64,000 nt of DNA from Ridgeia piscesae. Its lineage: Eukaryota > Annelida > Polychaeta > Sabellida > Siboglinidae. Location: NCBI GenBank assembly GCA_025642075.2, contig JAODUO010000866.1:138984-202983 (forward strand), in the 5' to 3' direction. Position 1 is the stretch's first letter, and every line of letters begins with the position of its first letter. Made by a program: the position numbers and the translations under genes. Positions 12,301 to 25,400 of this stretch are shown here, in pieces. The notes beneath the pieces are model-generated. The model saw only the letters and a list, made by a program, of their open reading frames with translations. It was not told where the DNA came from and did not search any database.

Positions 12301-15300
12301 ATCTGAATAAATAATAATAGTATTCATTATCCATATATATTACATATTGTTTGCGGTTTTTATGATGTGATTAGTGGTAGAGATGTGAAATTTAATTTGT
12401 TGCTGTGGTTATGGGTGGCCCATGATTGAAATTAACTTGGTAATTTTTGTTTTCATAAAGATATTTCTGTAGCATACTAGTTGGGATATCTGCCATATTC
12501 AACTCATCTGTTTTTCTTATCTGACACTTTCTCTCACTCTTGCCGAGTCTCTTCCAGCTCCCTGTTGTCTTTTGTCTTGACCTTCTCCTTCCTGTGGCCC
12601 TTCATCCACACCTTCTCTTGGCAGTCACGGTAGGACAATGACAGTGAGGTAGTGGCACTAGGATATAGTATATACACCTGAAGTATAGCACCTCTAGGTG
12701 CATAATTCAGATTCAGATTTGAGAGATAAATATGTACGCTATCAACAACTGAAAAACCCAATCATCTATTCATTCAAAAACAGTCGTTCCTATAACAACA
12801 TTTTGGAAGTTTTATTTATGTCCACAGTAATTGGATGAACACTACCTAGACAACAGTTGCAAAGAATGTCTAGGTGCTGTAACTTGGTCAATGCACTCAC
12901 TGACTTGCTGTTGATGCACACAAGAAGTATTGTTTCTGGTAGGTACTGTAGTCTGGTTATCAGTACACCACCTGATTATTACTGTTCCAATATAGTACTT
13001 AGTTCAGTGTGTGTTGACGTGTCTGTAATGATGATGTATACGGTTTAATGTGTTTGTGTGTTACTATGAAGACATGAACTATGTCAGTTTGGTCGTGTTC
13101 TCAAGTTGGGTTATTGTTGCATTTCTGTGTCCTACAGGACTTTGCCACAAGAAATCTTCTTTGTTGGTCGTACACTGTTTATTCCTTCACTCGAGGGTCG
13201 AGAGCATCTCTGGAAAATCAGTGCACAAGCAATTAATTAACCACTGATAGTTTAATTGCTAGATCTTACCATCCCTTCTTATCAACATTGTTTTATTTTC
13301 AGACTCCAATATTGCTCAGTGCGACTGACGATGTATTAGCGGGATCATACTGCCAAAGTTGTCTGTGCGAAGTTGGAGAAGCTTTTCTAAACAAGGATCA
13401 TAATATTAAATTTGGCTAAACTCAGAAACCATCATTGTACAACAGTGATGGTTTTTGTTTTGTGTTTTTTGTGTGTAAAGATGGAAACTGCATTAATAAA
13501 CTATTTCAAACAATTCAAAACGCAACATTGACAGAGTTAGATAACATGTGCTACCAGTCATACGTTTTCTTCACTAGTGCCTACTTTGTTACGGTGTACA
13601 AATTGACTGCAATGTGTTTTTCATTCTTACAAGTTTGTTGATTAACCTATTTTAGAGTTTGTTTCTAACAAGCAATATTGGTCATACGCCACATGGCTCT
13701 CTGGTATACGTATTTGTGTAATTCTTCGTATGAGGTTATTCTGTCGTGTGAATGAAGATTATGTTTCTTTTGTTCACTTCTTGATTGTCGTGCGACTGGT
13801 ATCAGTGATGTGGAACTGACAATGAGCGTTTGATGAGTGTATATTTCAGTCGCCGGTTCGGCTGAAAGAACCGTTTCGGCATCTCGATGTTTCCGCCAAG
13901 CTTTGTTGGAGCAATTGGTTGCTGTGGTGTCATTGGTTGCTATGGCAACACTTCGCTGAACTTTCTAGGTTTGAAATCTGCAGTCTTGCGTCATTTGTGG
14001 TTTGCTGTTCTCTGCCACGCAAGCGACACGAAACATCAGGTCTGGTACCGGTAGGTGAAACGACTTTTGGTCTCTCGGGTCCCAATTCTGCGTTCATTTT
14101 TGAAGTGATGAATGATCATGACATACTTCATTTCATTTCAATGCTCTTGTTGGGTGCTTGAAATATGTTTTTTCTTCGATAACGCTAATATTTAATTGTG
14201 AAGTAAGGGGTTATGTAGTTTATCGTGCAACTTCTTGTCTTGATTCGAATATTGTTGTTTGAGAGCATCAATGCTGCGGATGCTGTGGATGGTTAGTGTA
14301 GTCGTGGTCGTGTTTGGAATATGGCCCCCAATTATGAGTTGCCTCCACAGTTGAACTATCGAGATGAAAGCTTGGTGATGTATAAATCTGCTGATGAATA
14401 CTTAATTGGGTTTAATAAATGAGTTCATACTTCTGTTTAAGTCATTGACAGAATTCATTACAATCAGTAGCTTGGATATGACAACTTATACATAACCTCA
14501 TTTGCCCTTGGTAGCTGTCTTTTTGTTTCTAGTTGATTCTACATAAAATTATTTGTTGATAAAGATGTTTTGTTTTATGCAAATTTGTTTAACTTGTGAA
14601 GTGAAAGCTAAACTATAATTGTGGAGGCAGCAGTTATCTGTCAGCAGTTATCTATGTCAGCAGCATCTTGTAATACCATTTTCATTCAAATTAGAACATT
14701 TGATGGTTTGTTCTGTGTGGGTGAAATTATGAACACTTCTGCTGTCTTCCTTGGCAGTTCATATATCACTTGAGATGATGTTGGTGGGCAAAAGAATCTC
14801 ATGGCTACCTTTCAAGATGGATATCATGATCTGGTGGTTGACAGACATTTACATGTGTATTTTGTCAATGAGCCTCTAGTGAGATTTCACTGTAGTTTGT
14901 CATTTGATTAGATTCATAAAAAATATTTGCAGTAATTCAGTGGGTCTTACGCTAACAATGTTTTATGTAAAATAATTTAAAGAGCAACAAAATAACCGTT
15001 GTCCGTTGTGAATTATGTTAACCATGTGGTTTAGCTATTTTTTGTAAGAAGAGATTTACTGAAATATTCTAACATTCTGAAATTTATGTTTTGGATTCTG
15101 GTGCATCTTATGAAAATCTTACTCTGGGAATAACATGCTGCTATGGCAAATATGAACACTTGTCGCTGCCTATTAGCAACCAACTTCTGTAACAGCATAC
15201 CATATCTTTATGACGCGTCTCTGTCAGTTTTAAAGCATGTGTTTTGCTGTTTCAGTTCTGGACGACTCTGTATGTACAGAGGAACCCAGTGAACAAGTCT

Positions 15301-15887
15301 TCCTGCTGGATGAAGTGGAGAAGTGTATGTCTTGAGGAATGCAAACGTGTTAAAAACAGGTTTGAAGATTTTCTTGATGACGGACACAGAGTCCTAGTAT
15401 CGCAAGACGTTTTATCGAGAGCTGAGAATCATTGTGGCAAGGTTTTTTGTTAAACAACATAAGAACCTGCTTCTAAAGTTGTCTGCTGTCCGAAAGCATA
15501 CCGTGCACAAAAGTAAATATTGTTGGTGTTTGAAAAGGGATTCGGACATAAAATAATAGTTCGCCAAAAACATACAAATATTTGTTTATTTTTAGGGTGT
15601 CTGAAGACATGGTGTTTTAATACTGTCATGGTAACTCATTTTGGATAATTTCAGATAACAAAACTGGGACAGATTTATTTTGTTTTCTGGACAGAAGACT
15701 GGGCTTGTGAGCTGTTGTTTTAATACTTGTTTTATTCTGTTTGGCTCACAGGTAGTAACTCTTCGCTGTCTAACATGTGACTGACGCCTCCCTACTCTGC
15801 ACTGAGCCAATGTGATAGCCACCAGTGGGTGTACAAATCAGTGCATCTGGCTTTTTGTCTGTGGAGGAAGAGAACAACGTGACCCAG
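9313..15887. other. 3' UTR of hnRNP M-like gene grading into intergenic DNA
   Basis: No further exon with a recognisable domain was found. Candidate polyadenylation signals AATAAA lie at 10459, 10768 and 10943, so a 3' UTR of 1.1 to 1.6 kb is plausible. A SINE-like copy is at 12186-12316. Open frames such as 9290-9625, 13919-14161 and 15244-15453 show no known motif and are treated as chance. Confidence 0.5.
12186..12316 (+). repeat. SINE-like dispersed repeat, copy 2 (3' part)
   Basis: Shares ATGCTTCCCAGAGAAG, the following GAGATGATGCTCGA block, GGGAGTAAAATG and the tail CTGCGCTATAT with copy 1 at 5440-5668. It ends in AATAAATAATAATAG, a simple 3' tail typical of LINE-mobilised SINEs. Confidence 0.6.
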
Positions 15888-18834
15888 TGCACAGCTGAAC
15901 GTCAACGACAAGTTATACTTGTTACTGGCTGGTGTGCTAATGCTGTATGTCACAGCTGAACGTCAACGACAAATTATACTTGTTACTGGCTGGCTGGCGT
16001 GCTAATGCTGGATGTCACAGCTGAACGTCAACGACAAGTTATACTTGTTACTGGCTGGCTGGCGTGCTAATGCTGTATGTCACAGCTGAACGTCAACGAC
16101 AAGTTATACTTGTTACTGGCTGGCTGGCGTGCTAATGCTGGATGTCACAGCTGAACGTCAACGACAAGTTATACTTGTTACTGGCTGGCTGGCGTGCTAA
16201 TGCTGGATGTCACAGCTGAACGTCAACGACAAGTTATACTTGTTACTGGCTGGTGTGCTAATGCTGTATGTCACAGCTGAACGTCAACGACAAGTTATAC
16301 TTGTTACTGGCTGGTGTGCTAATGCTGGATGTCACAGCTGAACGTCAACGACAAGTTATACTTGTTACTGGCTGGTGTGCTAATGCTGGATGTCACAGCT
16401 GAACGTCAACTACAAGTTATACTTGTTACTGGCTGGTGTGCTAAAGCTGGATGTCACAGCTGAACGTCAAGAACAAGTTATACTTGTTACTGGCTGGTGT
16501 GCTAATGCTGGATGTCACAGCTGAACGTCAACAACAAGTTATACTTGTTACTGGCTGGTGTGCTAAAGCTGGATGTCACAGCTGAACGTCAAGAACAAGT
16601 TATACTTGTTACTGGCTGGTATGCTACTGCTGGATGTCACAGCTGAACGTCAAGAACAAGTTATACTTATTACTGGCTGGTGTGCTAATGCTGGATGTCA
16701 CAGCTGAACGTCAACGACAAGTTATACTTGTTACTGGCTGGTGTGCTAATGCTGGATGTCACAGCTGAACGTCAACGACAAGTTATACTTGTTACTGGCT
16801 GGTGATGCTAATGCTGGATGTCACAGCTGAACGTCAAGAACAAGTTATACTTATTACTGGCTGGTGTGCTAATGCTGGATGTCACAGCTGAACGTCAACG
16901 AAAAAGTTATACTTGTTACTGGCTGGTGTGCTAATGCTGGATGTCACAGCTGAACGTCAAGAACAAGTTATACTTATTACTGGCTGGTGTGCTAATGCTG
17001 GATGTCACAGCTGAACGTCAAGAACAAGTTATACTTGTTACTGGCTGGTGTGCTAATGCTGGATGTCACAGCTGAACGTCAAGAACAAGTTATACTTATT
17101 ACTGGCTGGTGTGCTAATGCTGGATGTCACAGCTGAACGTCAAGAACAAGTTATACTTGTTACTGGCTGGTGTGCTAATGCTGGATGTCACAGCTGAACG
17201 TCAACGACAAGTTATACTTGTTACTGGCTGGTGTGCTAATGCTGGATGTCACAGCTGAACGTCAAGAACAAGTTATACTTATTACTGGCTGGTGTGCTAA
17301 TGCTGGATGTCACAGCTGAACGTCAACAACAAGTTATACTTATTACTGGCTGGTGTGCTAATGCTGGATGTCACAGCTGAACGTCAACGACAAGTTATAC
17401 TTGTTACTGGCTGGTATGCTAATGCTGGATGTCACAGCTGAACGTCAACGACAAGTTATACTTATTACTGGCTGGTGTGCTAATGCTGGATGTCACAGCT
17501 GAACGTCAACGACAAGTTATACTTGTTACTGGCTGGTATGCTAATGCTGGATGTCACAGCTGAACGTCAACGAACAAGTTATACTTGTTACTGGCTGGTA
17601 TGCTACTGCTGGATGTCACAGCTGAACGTCAACGACAAGTTATACTTGTTACTGGCTGGTATGCTAATGCTGGATGTCACAGCTGAACGTCAAGAACAAG
17701 TTATACTTGTTACTGGCTGGTGTGCTAATGCTGGATGTCACAGCTGAACGTCAACGAACAAGTTATACTTGTTACTGGCTGGTGTGCTAATGCTGGATGT
17801 CACAGCTGAACGTCAAGAACAAGTTATACTTGTTACTGGCTGGTGTGCTAACTGCTGGATGTCACAGCTGAACGTCAAGAACAAGTTATACTTATTACTG
17901 GCTGGCTTGCTAATGCTGGATGTCACAGCTGAACGTCAAGAACAAGTTATACTTGTTACTGGCTGGTGTGCTATGCTGGATGTCACAGCTGAACGTCAAG
18001 AACAAGTTATACTTATTACTGGCTGGTTGCTATGCTGGATGTCACAGCTGAACGTCAAAACAAGTTATACTTGTTACTGGCTGGTTGCTAATGCTGGATG
18101 TCACAGCTGAACGTCAACGAACAAGTTATACTTGTTACTGGCTGGTATGCTACTGCTGGATGTCACAGCTGAACGTCAACAACAAGTTATACTTGTTACT
18201 GGCTGGTATGCTAATGCTGGATGTCACAGCTGAACGTCAACGACAAGTTATACTTGTTACTGGCTGGTATGCTACTGCTGGATGTCACAGCTGAACGTCA
18301 ACGACAAGTTATACTTGTTACTGGCTGGTATGCTAATGCTGGATGTCACAGCTGAACGTCAAGAACAAGTTATACTTGTTACTGGCTGGTGTGCTAATGC
18401 TGGATGTCACAGCTGAACGTCAACGACAAGTTATACTTGTTACTGGCTGGTATGCTAATGCTGGATGTCACAGCTGAACGTCAACAACAAGTTATACTTG
18501 TTACTGGCTGGTGTGCTAATGCTGGATGTCACAGCTGAACGTCAACGACAAGTTATACTTGTTACTGGCTGGTATGCTAATGCTGGATGTCACAGCTGAA
18601 CGTCAACAACAAGTTATACTTGTTACTGGCTGGTGTGCTAATGCTGGATGTCACAGCTGAACGTCAACAACAAGTTATACTTGTTACTGGCTGGTATGCT
18701 AATGCTGGATGTCACAGCTGAACGTCAACAACAAGTTATACTTGTTACTGGCTGGTGTGCTAATGCTGGATGTCACAGCTGAACGTCAACAACAAGTTAT
18801 ACTTATTACTGGCTGGTATGCTAATGCTGGATGT
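15888..18834. repeat. 61-bp minisatellite, about 48 tandem copies
   Basis: Unit of 61 bp (spacing measured for example from 16331 to 16392), with blocks GATGTCACAGCTGAACGTCA, AAGTTATACTTGTTACTGG and CTGGTGTGCTAATGCTG. Copies vary mainly at CAACGAC/CAAGAAC/CAACAAC and at GTGTGCT/GTATGCT; several of the early copies carry an extra GGCT. Because 61 is not a multiple of 3, the open frames over it rotate through three frames and are not a protein. Lies between the hnRNP M-like and FAM221 genes. Confidence 0.97.
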
Positions 18835-19600
18835 GCTGACACGTGGAGAATGAACAAATACGTGGACTGTTGATAAGGCTGCGGCTTTGTGGACCACACT
18901 CTGCCTGTTAAGTTCTTGACATTGGAAAGAGTTATGTTGTAAAATATTGTGACAGAACTTTATAGGACATGATCTGTGTTGATGTTCTCAGTGATGAGAC
19001 TGTTATACTGTGTATACATTGACGGATAGGTGCGCTGTGTGCGTGCTGGGCATTGCAGCTATTACCATATTTTTGCCGGTAAAATTATTGTTAACTGCAA
19101 CAATTAAGTATTTGTTATGAGTGCTTGCGGGTGTGTGACCAGAGCGCAAATGGGTATCGTGCATTTAATTTCACCTTACTATACATATGACTCTAGTGCT
19201 GGCATTACCGTTTTAATAAACATTACATGCAGGGATATTTCTGTACAGTTTTGTTCATTGTACCAAAAGTTTATAATTCTAATAGACATCTACAAGTTTG
19301 GATGTAATTTTCGCTTAGCTCTAAACATTTTCAGGTTGATATTTTAGAAGATTTACATTTGTAATAGTGATATTCCCTTACGTGTCATTATGTATAAATG
19401 CGTACAAATTAATACTCTGCCATGTGTAATCTATGCATCAATATGTTGTAATTTAATATGTATCATACACTGAAATATATTGTTTACAAAAATTACTGAG
19501 TTGTGTGGTAATATGCAGAAAGAAGAGACATTCACCTCTGAATCTAGTTGATGCCATCAGACAGGACTGGTGGTGTGGACACGTATCTCATGTGCCAGTC
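18835..19600. other. Intergenic, nothing recognised
   Basis: AT-rich unique sequence between the 61-bp minisatellite and a LINE remnant. No exon, RNA gene or repeat was recognised. Confidence 0.5.
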
Positions 19601-20040
19601 CAAAGCTTAATGTTTCTGTCCGTGGTCCCCCTTAGGATCATGGATACCGGGTATCAGTACAAATGTCGAGTCCGGACAGAAACGACGCCTATGGTTGTGC
19701 ACTGCCTGCTCCAGGCACCAATTGAAAAGCCGGAAAAGCCTTATTGCAAATATGCTACAATTAACGCCACGGATTTGAGATAAGAACTTTCACACTTTGT
19801 AACAAGCCTGTGTAACGACATTGCAGACCTATCGCAACAGTGGGACACTTCCTTGATTGAACTGTTAGACCGCAACGCTCCACTGATCACATGGTCAATT
19901 GGGTAGATCTGCTGTGCGCCCCAACACGCCTTGAGCTTGGTTCATAGATTCAGGGTTCCGCAAAACATTTGTGTTTTTACAAACCAGGATTGCTACAGCC
20001 TTTCTGGAGAAAGAAGAAAGATCGCAAATTGCATAGAAAA
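19601..20040 (+). pseudogene. Non-LTR retrotransposon remnant (endonuclease-RT junction)
   Basis: Reading one frame from about 19640 gives VHCLLQAPIEKPEKPYCKY, then TINATDLR, a stop, then SLIELLDRNAPLITW and a second stop. The end of an apurinic endonuclease domain followed by a KY-x-I linker and LLDxxAPL is the hallmark of Jockey/CR1-type ORF2 between endonuclease and reverse transcriptase. Stops at about 19780 and 19903 show it is dead. The downstream part (GERRKIANCIEKLFG) fits the start of the RT region but is more decayed. The clade cannot be decided from this fragment. Confidence 0.6.
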
Positions 20041-22124
<2,084 letters not shown>

Positions 22125-22352
22125 ATGAGTCAACCCGGTCCATCAGGCAGGAAGAACTCGGGCGGAACAAATGGCTCCAAACCCAAAACACCAAAACAGG
22201 TGAGACATGTCTAGAGCAGAGCATCACATGGTCACTTCTATAATACAGCCACTTCACAATTAAGGTCACCCTTTGATAGTCCCAATGTGTTTCTGTAACA
22301 GAGAAGAATTGGAAGTTATCTTTTATAGTGAGATACCAACGTATAGCATTAT

Positions 22353-22413
<61 letters not shown>

Positions 22414-22444
22414 AACACAACTATCACACACTATACAAATTATA

Positions 22445-22485
<41 letters not shown>

Positions 22486-25400
22486 TATATTACATTATTA
22501 GTTAATATAACTTATTACTTGTTAGTTATAATGGTAGTTTTGAAGGTAGTATATATTTAATCTTCTCTTTTGGATCTGCTATTGTTGTCTGGGTGTTTTT
22601 CTTTGAGATAACTGGCTTTCTACCCTCTCATATCCCTCTCATATTATTCTGTAGTATATGAAGTGGAATGTATGTAGGCTCACCTTGCATATGTAACAAT
22701 GTAATACTTATGTAGTAACACACAATTAATCAGGGTCTCAGCTCTTGGTGTATGTTCTCAAGTATAATAAATAAATTAATCATTGTATCCCAATAATAAT
22801 TTACATAGTTCTGTGATAAATAAATAACATCTTAATTTGGTTATGACATCATTTATGCAGACTACAATAAGCTCGAAAAAACATGTTAGGTTTAGTAAGT
22901 TTAAGATATACATCATAGGTGTTTGCAGCCTTCCGCGAGGGGAACGGGAAGGGGAGCAGGAAGGGGTGCAGGAAGGGGTGCACTCGTCCCCAGAGGGAAC
23001 AGACCTGCAGCAATACCGATGAACAAGGAGGGAACAATGCTGGCCCCAAAAGGTGGGTGACAGGGTTATGGTATATGGCCCCAAAAGTTGGGTGACAGTG
23101 TTACTGTATATGACCCCAAACGTTGGGTGACAGTGTTACTGTATATGGCCCCAAAAGGTGGGTAACAGTGTTACTGTATATAACCCAAAAAGGTGGGTGA
23201 CAGTGTTACTGTATATGACCCCAAAAGGTGGGTGACAGGGTTACTGTATGTGGCCCCAAAAGGTGGGTGACAATGTTATTGTATATGACCCCAAAAGGTG
23301 GGTGACAGGGTTACTGTATATGGCCCCAAAAGGTGGGTGACAGGGTTACTGTATATGGCCTCAAAAGGTGGGTGATAGGGTTACTGTATATGGCCTCAAA
23401 AGGTGGGTGATAGGGTTACTGTATATGGCCTCAAAAGGTGGGTGATAGGGTTACTGTATATGGCCTCAAAAGGTGGGTAAAACAAGGTGGTTACTTTTAT
23501 TTTTGGCCTCAAAAGGTGGGTGACAGGGTTACTGTATATGGCCTCAAAAGGTGGGTGACAGGGTTACTGTATATGGCCCCAAAAGGTGGGTGACAGGGTT
23601 ACTGTATATGGCCTCAAAAGGTGGGTGACAGGGTTACTGTATATGGCCTCAAAAGGTGGGTGACAGTGTTACTGTATATGACCCCAAAATGTGGGTAACA
23701 GTGTTACTGTATATGGCCCCAAAAGGTAAAAAATCTATTTTGGTTTGGCGAAAAAAGACATTTAGATTCCTGGGTAACTACTGCAACATCCTCCTACTGG
23801 TTCGTAATTAAACAACTTCTTGGGGCGCCTACAACAAACTTGTTCCATTCATGTTTCCAGGGTACACATTACGGCCAGTTCAGGAAGCGAAGAATTATGA
23901 CGTTATATCTTTTGCGCGTGCCATGAATGATGACTTCGGTCCTCGGGTCCAGAAGCTGTTTGAGCCGGAGAGAGAAGCTGCTCTTGATGCACAGAACACA
24001 GGTACATAGAGAGATCATCCTCCATCCTTGCCTTCCCTATATGTCTTTATATTCTGCTGAAAAACATGAAAAACAGATGTGATTCTAAAAAAGGTATGCC
24101 ACATTATCGGAAACATGTATTATGGGATACTGCAGACAGGAAATATATATATTGATTTTAGAACTTTCCAGGAAAATAAATTCCTCATAATATATGCACA
24201 TGATGGGTAACTTGACAACATTTTGCACAGCAGACCAGCATCACATGAATATATAAATTCATAGTAAAAGTTACATATCACAAGGCATACATTTCTATTC
24301 AACATCATAAAGTATACACCATTGATTGCTTTGATGTTCATAGCCTGTTCTGTTCTGAAACCAACCTAGACTTCAGTGTGACACGACATGACTCTTGCTC
24401 CAGGTATTTACATTGGTTGGCGCTGCCCAGAGTTCAAACACGACTGTCAACGGATAAATTCCAACTCAAAGTGTTTCTGTGGCCACCTCCTCAAGGAACA
24501 TGCCAGTTACAACGGTGAGGGACAGTTGCATTGACCACTACGTCATGAGGGACTACATGTACTAGGAAAGCTCAAAGATTTGATCAATAGACATGACAAG
24601 AGATTTAACAAGATTGCCACCTGGAGTATCAACTCTAGATGGCAGGTGGACAAGAAAGCCCTTTGGCTTATTGAGAGTAGAACCTATCTATCAAAGTGTA
24701 TCCCGCCTTTCTGAGGTGTATGTCAATTATACTTTTAAACATGTTAACAACAGTAGCAGTCAGCTGATAATCTGTTCCATTCGTTTTCTGTTCTTTGTGA
24801 AAATGAAAACTTTCTAATATCTAGTCTACACTGCTCCTTTGCTAATGTAACTCCATGTCCACTAGTCTTCCTTAACTGAGGAAAATATTTCTATAAATAT
24901 TTTCATAATTAAATGAATAAATACATCAATCACTGTGCATATAGTTGGGGACCATCATAACAGCATCACATCCCTGGTGTCTGTGCTTTGTTCATCCGCT
25001 TGTTTAGCCATTAATCTTGTAATTGGTGGTGTATTAAAAAATAGTTGGTGTTATTTTATAAGTGGACAAATTGAGCAGTCAGTCATTATTCATAGGGTAC
25101 AGCATTCAATTCAGGCATCCAAACAGCCAGGCAGGCTGGCTGGCATTCACACAGGCATTCAGGCAGGCAGGCAGACAAACTGAATGATGTCACAGCCATC
25201 TAGTGGTGACCTTGTTTACAGGTCACAGTGTCAACGTCCCATGTAAACAGTTTGGCTGTCCATGCAAGGCGTACGCGTGGATCCCATCACGGCCGGAGGA
25301 CATTGGTGAGTTCTGGTTCCAACGGAGACGAGGCTTCGATGTGTCAACATGGCGGGCGAAGTGCCGATGCAAACATGATCACGAGCACCATAAACCAACT

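Noticed and set aside
15244..15453. 69-codon plus-strand frame rich in Cys, Arg and Glu
   Set aside because: No recognised motif and no flanking exon in phase; probably chance or very old mobile DNA.
17490..18294. Repeated protein-like frames (LYLLLAGMLMLDVTAERQ)
   Set aside because: They lie wholly in the 61-bp minisatellite. The unit is not a multiple of 3, so the frame rotates; there is no start context or splice support.
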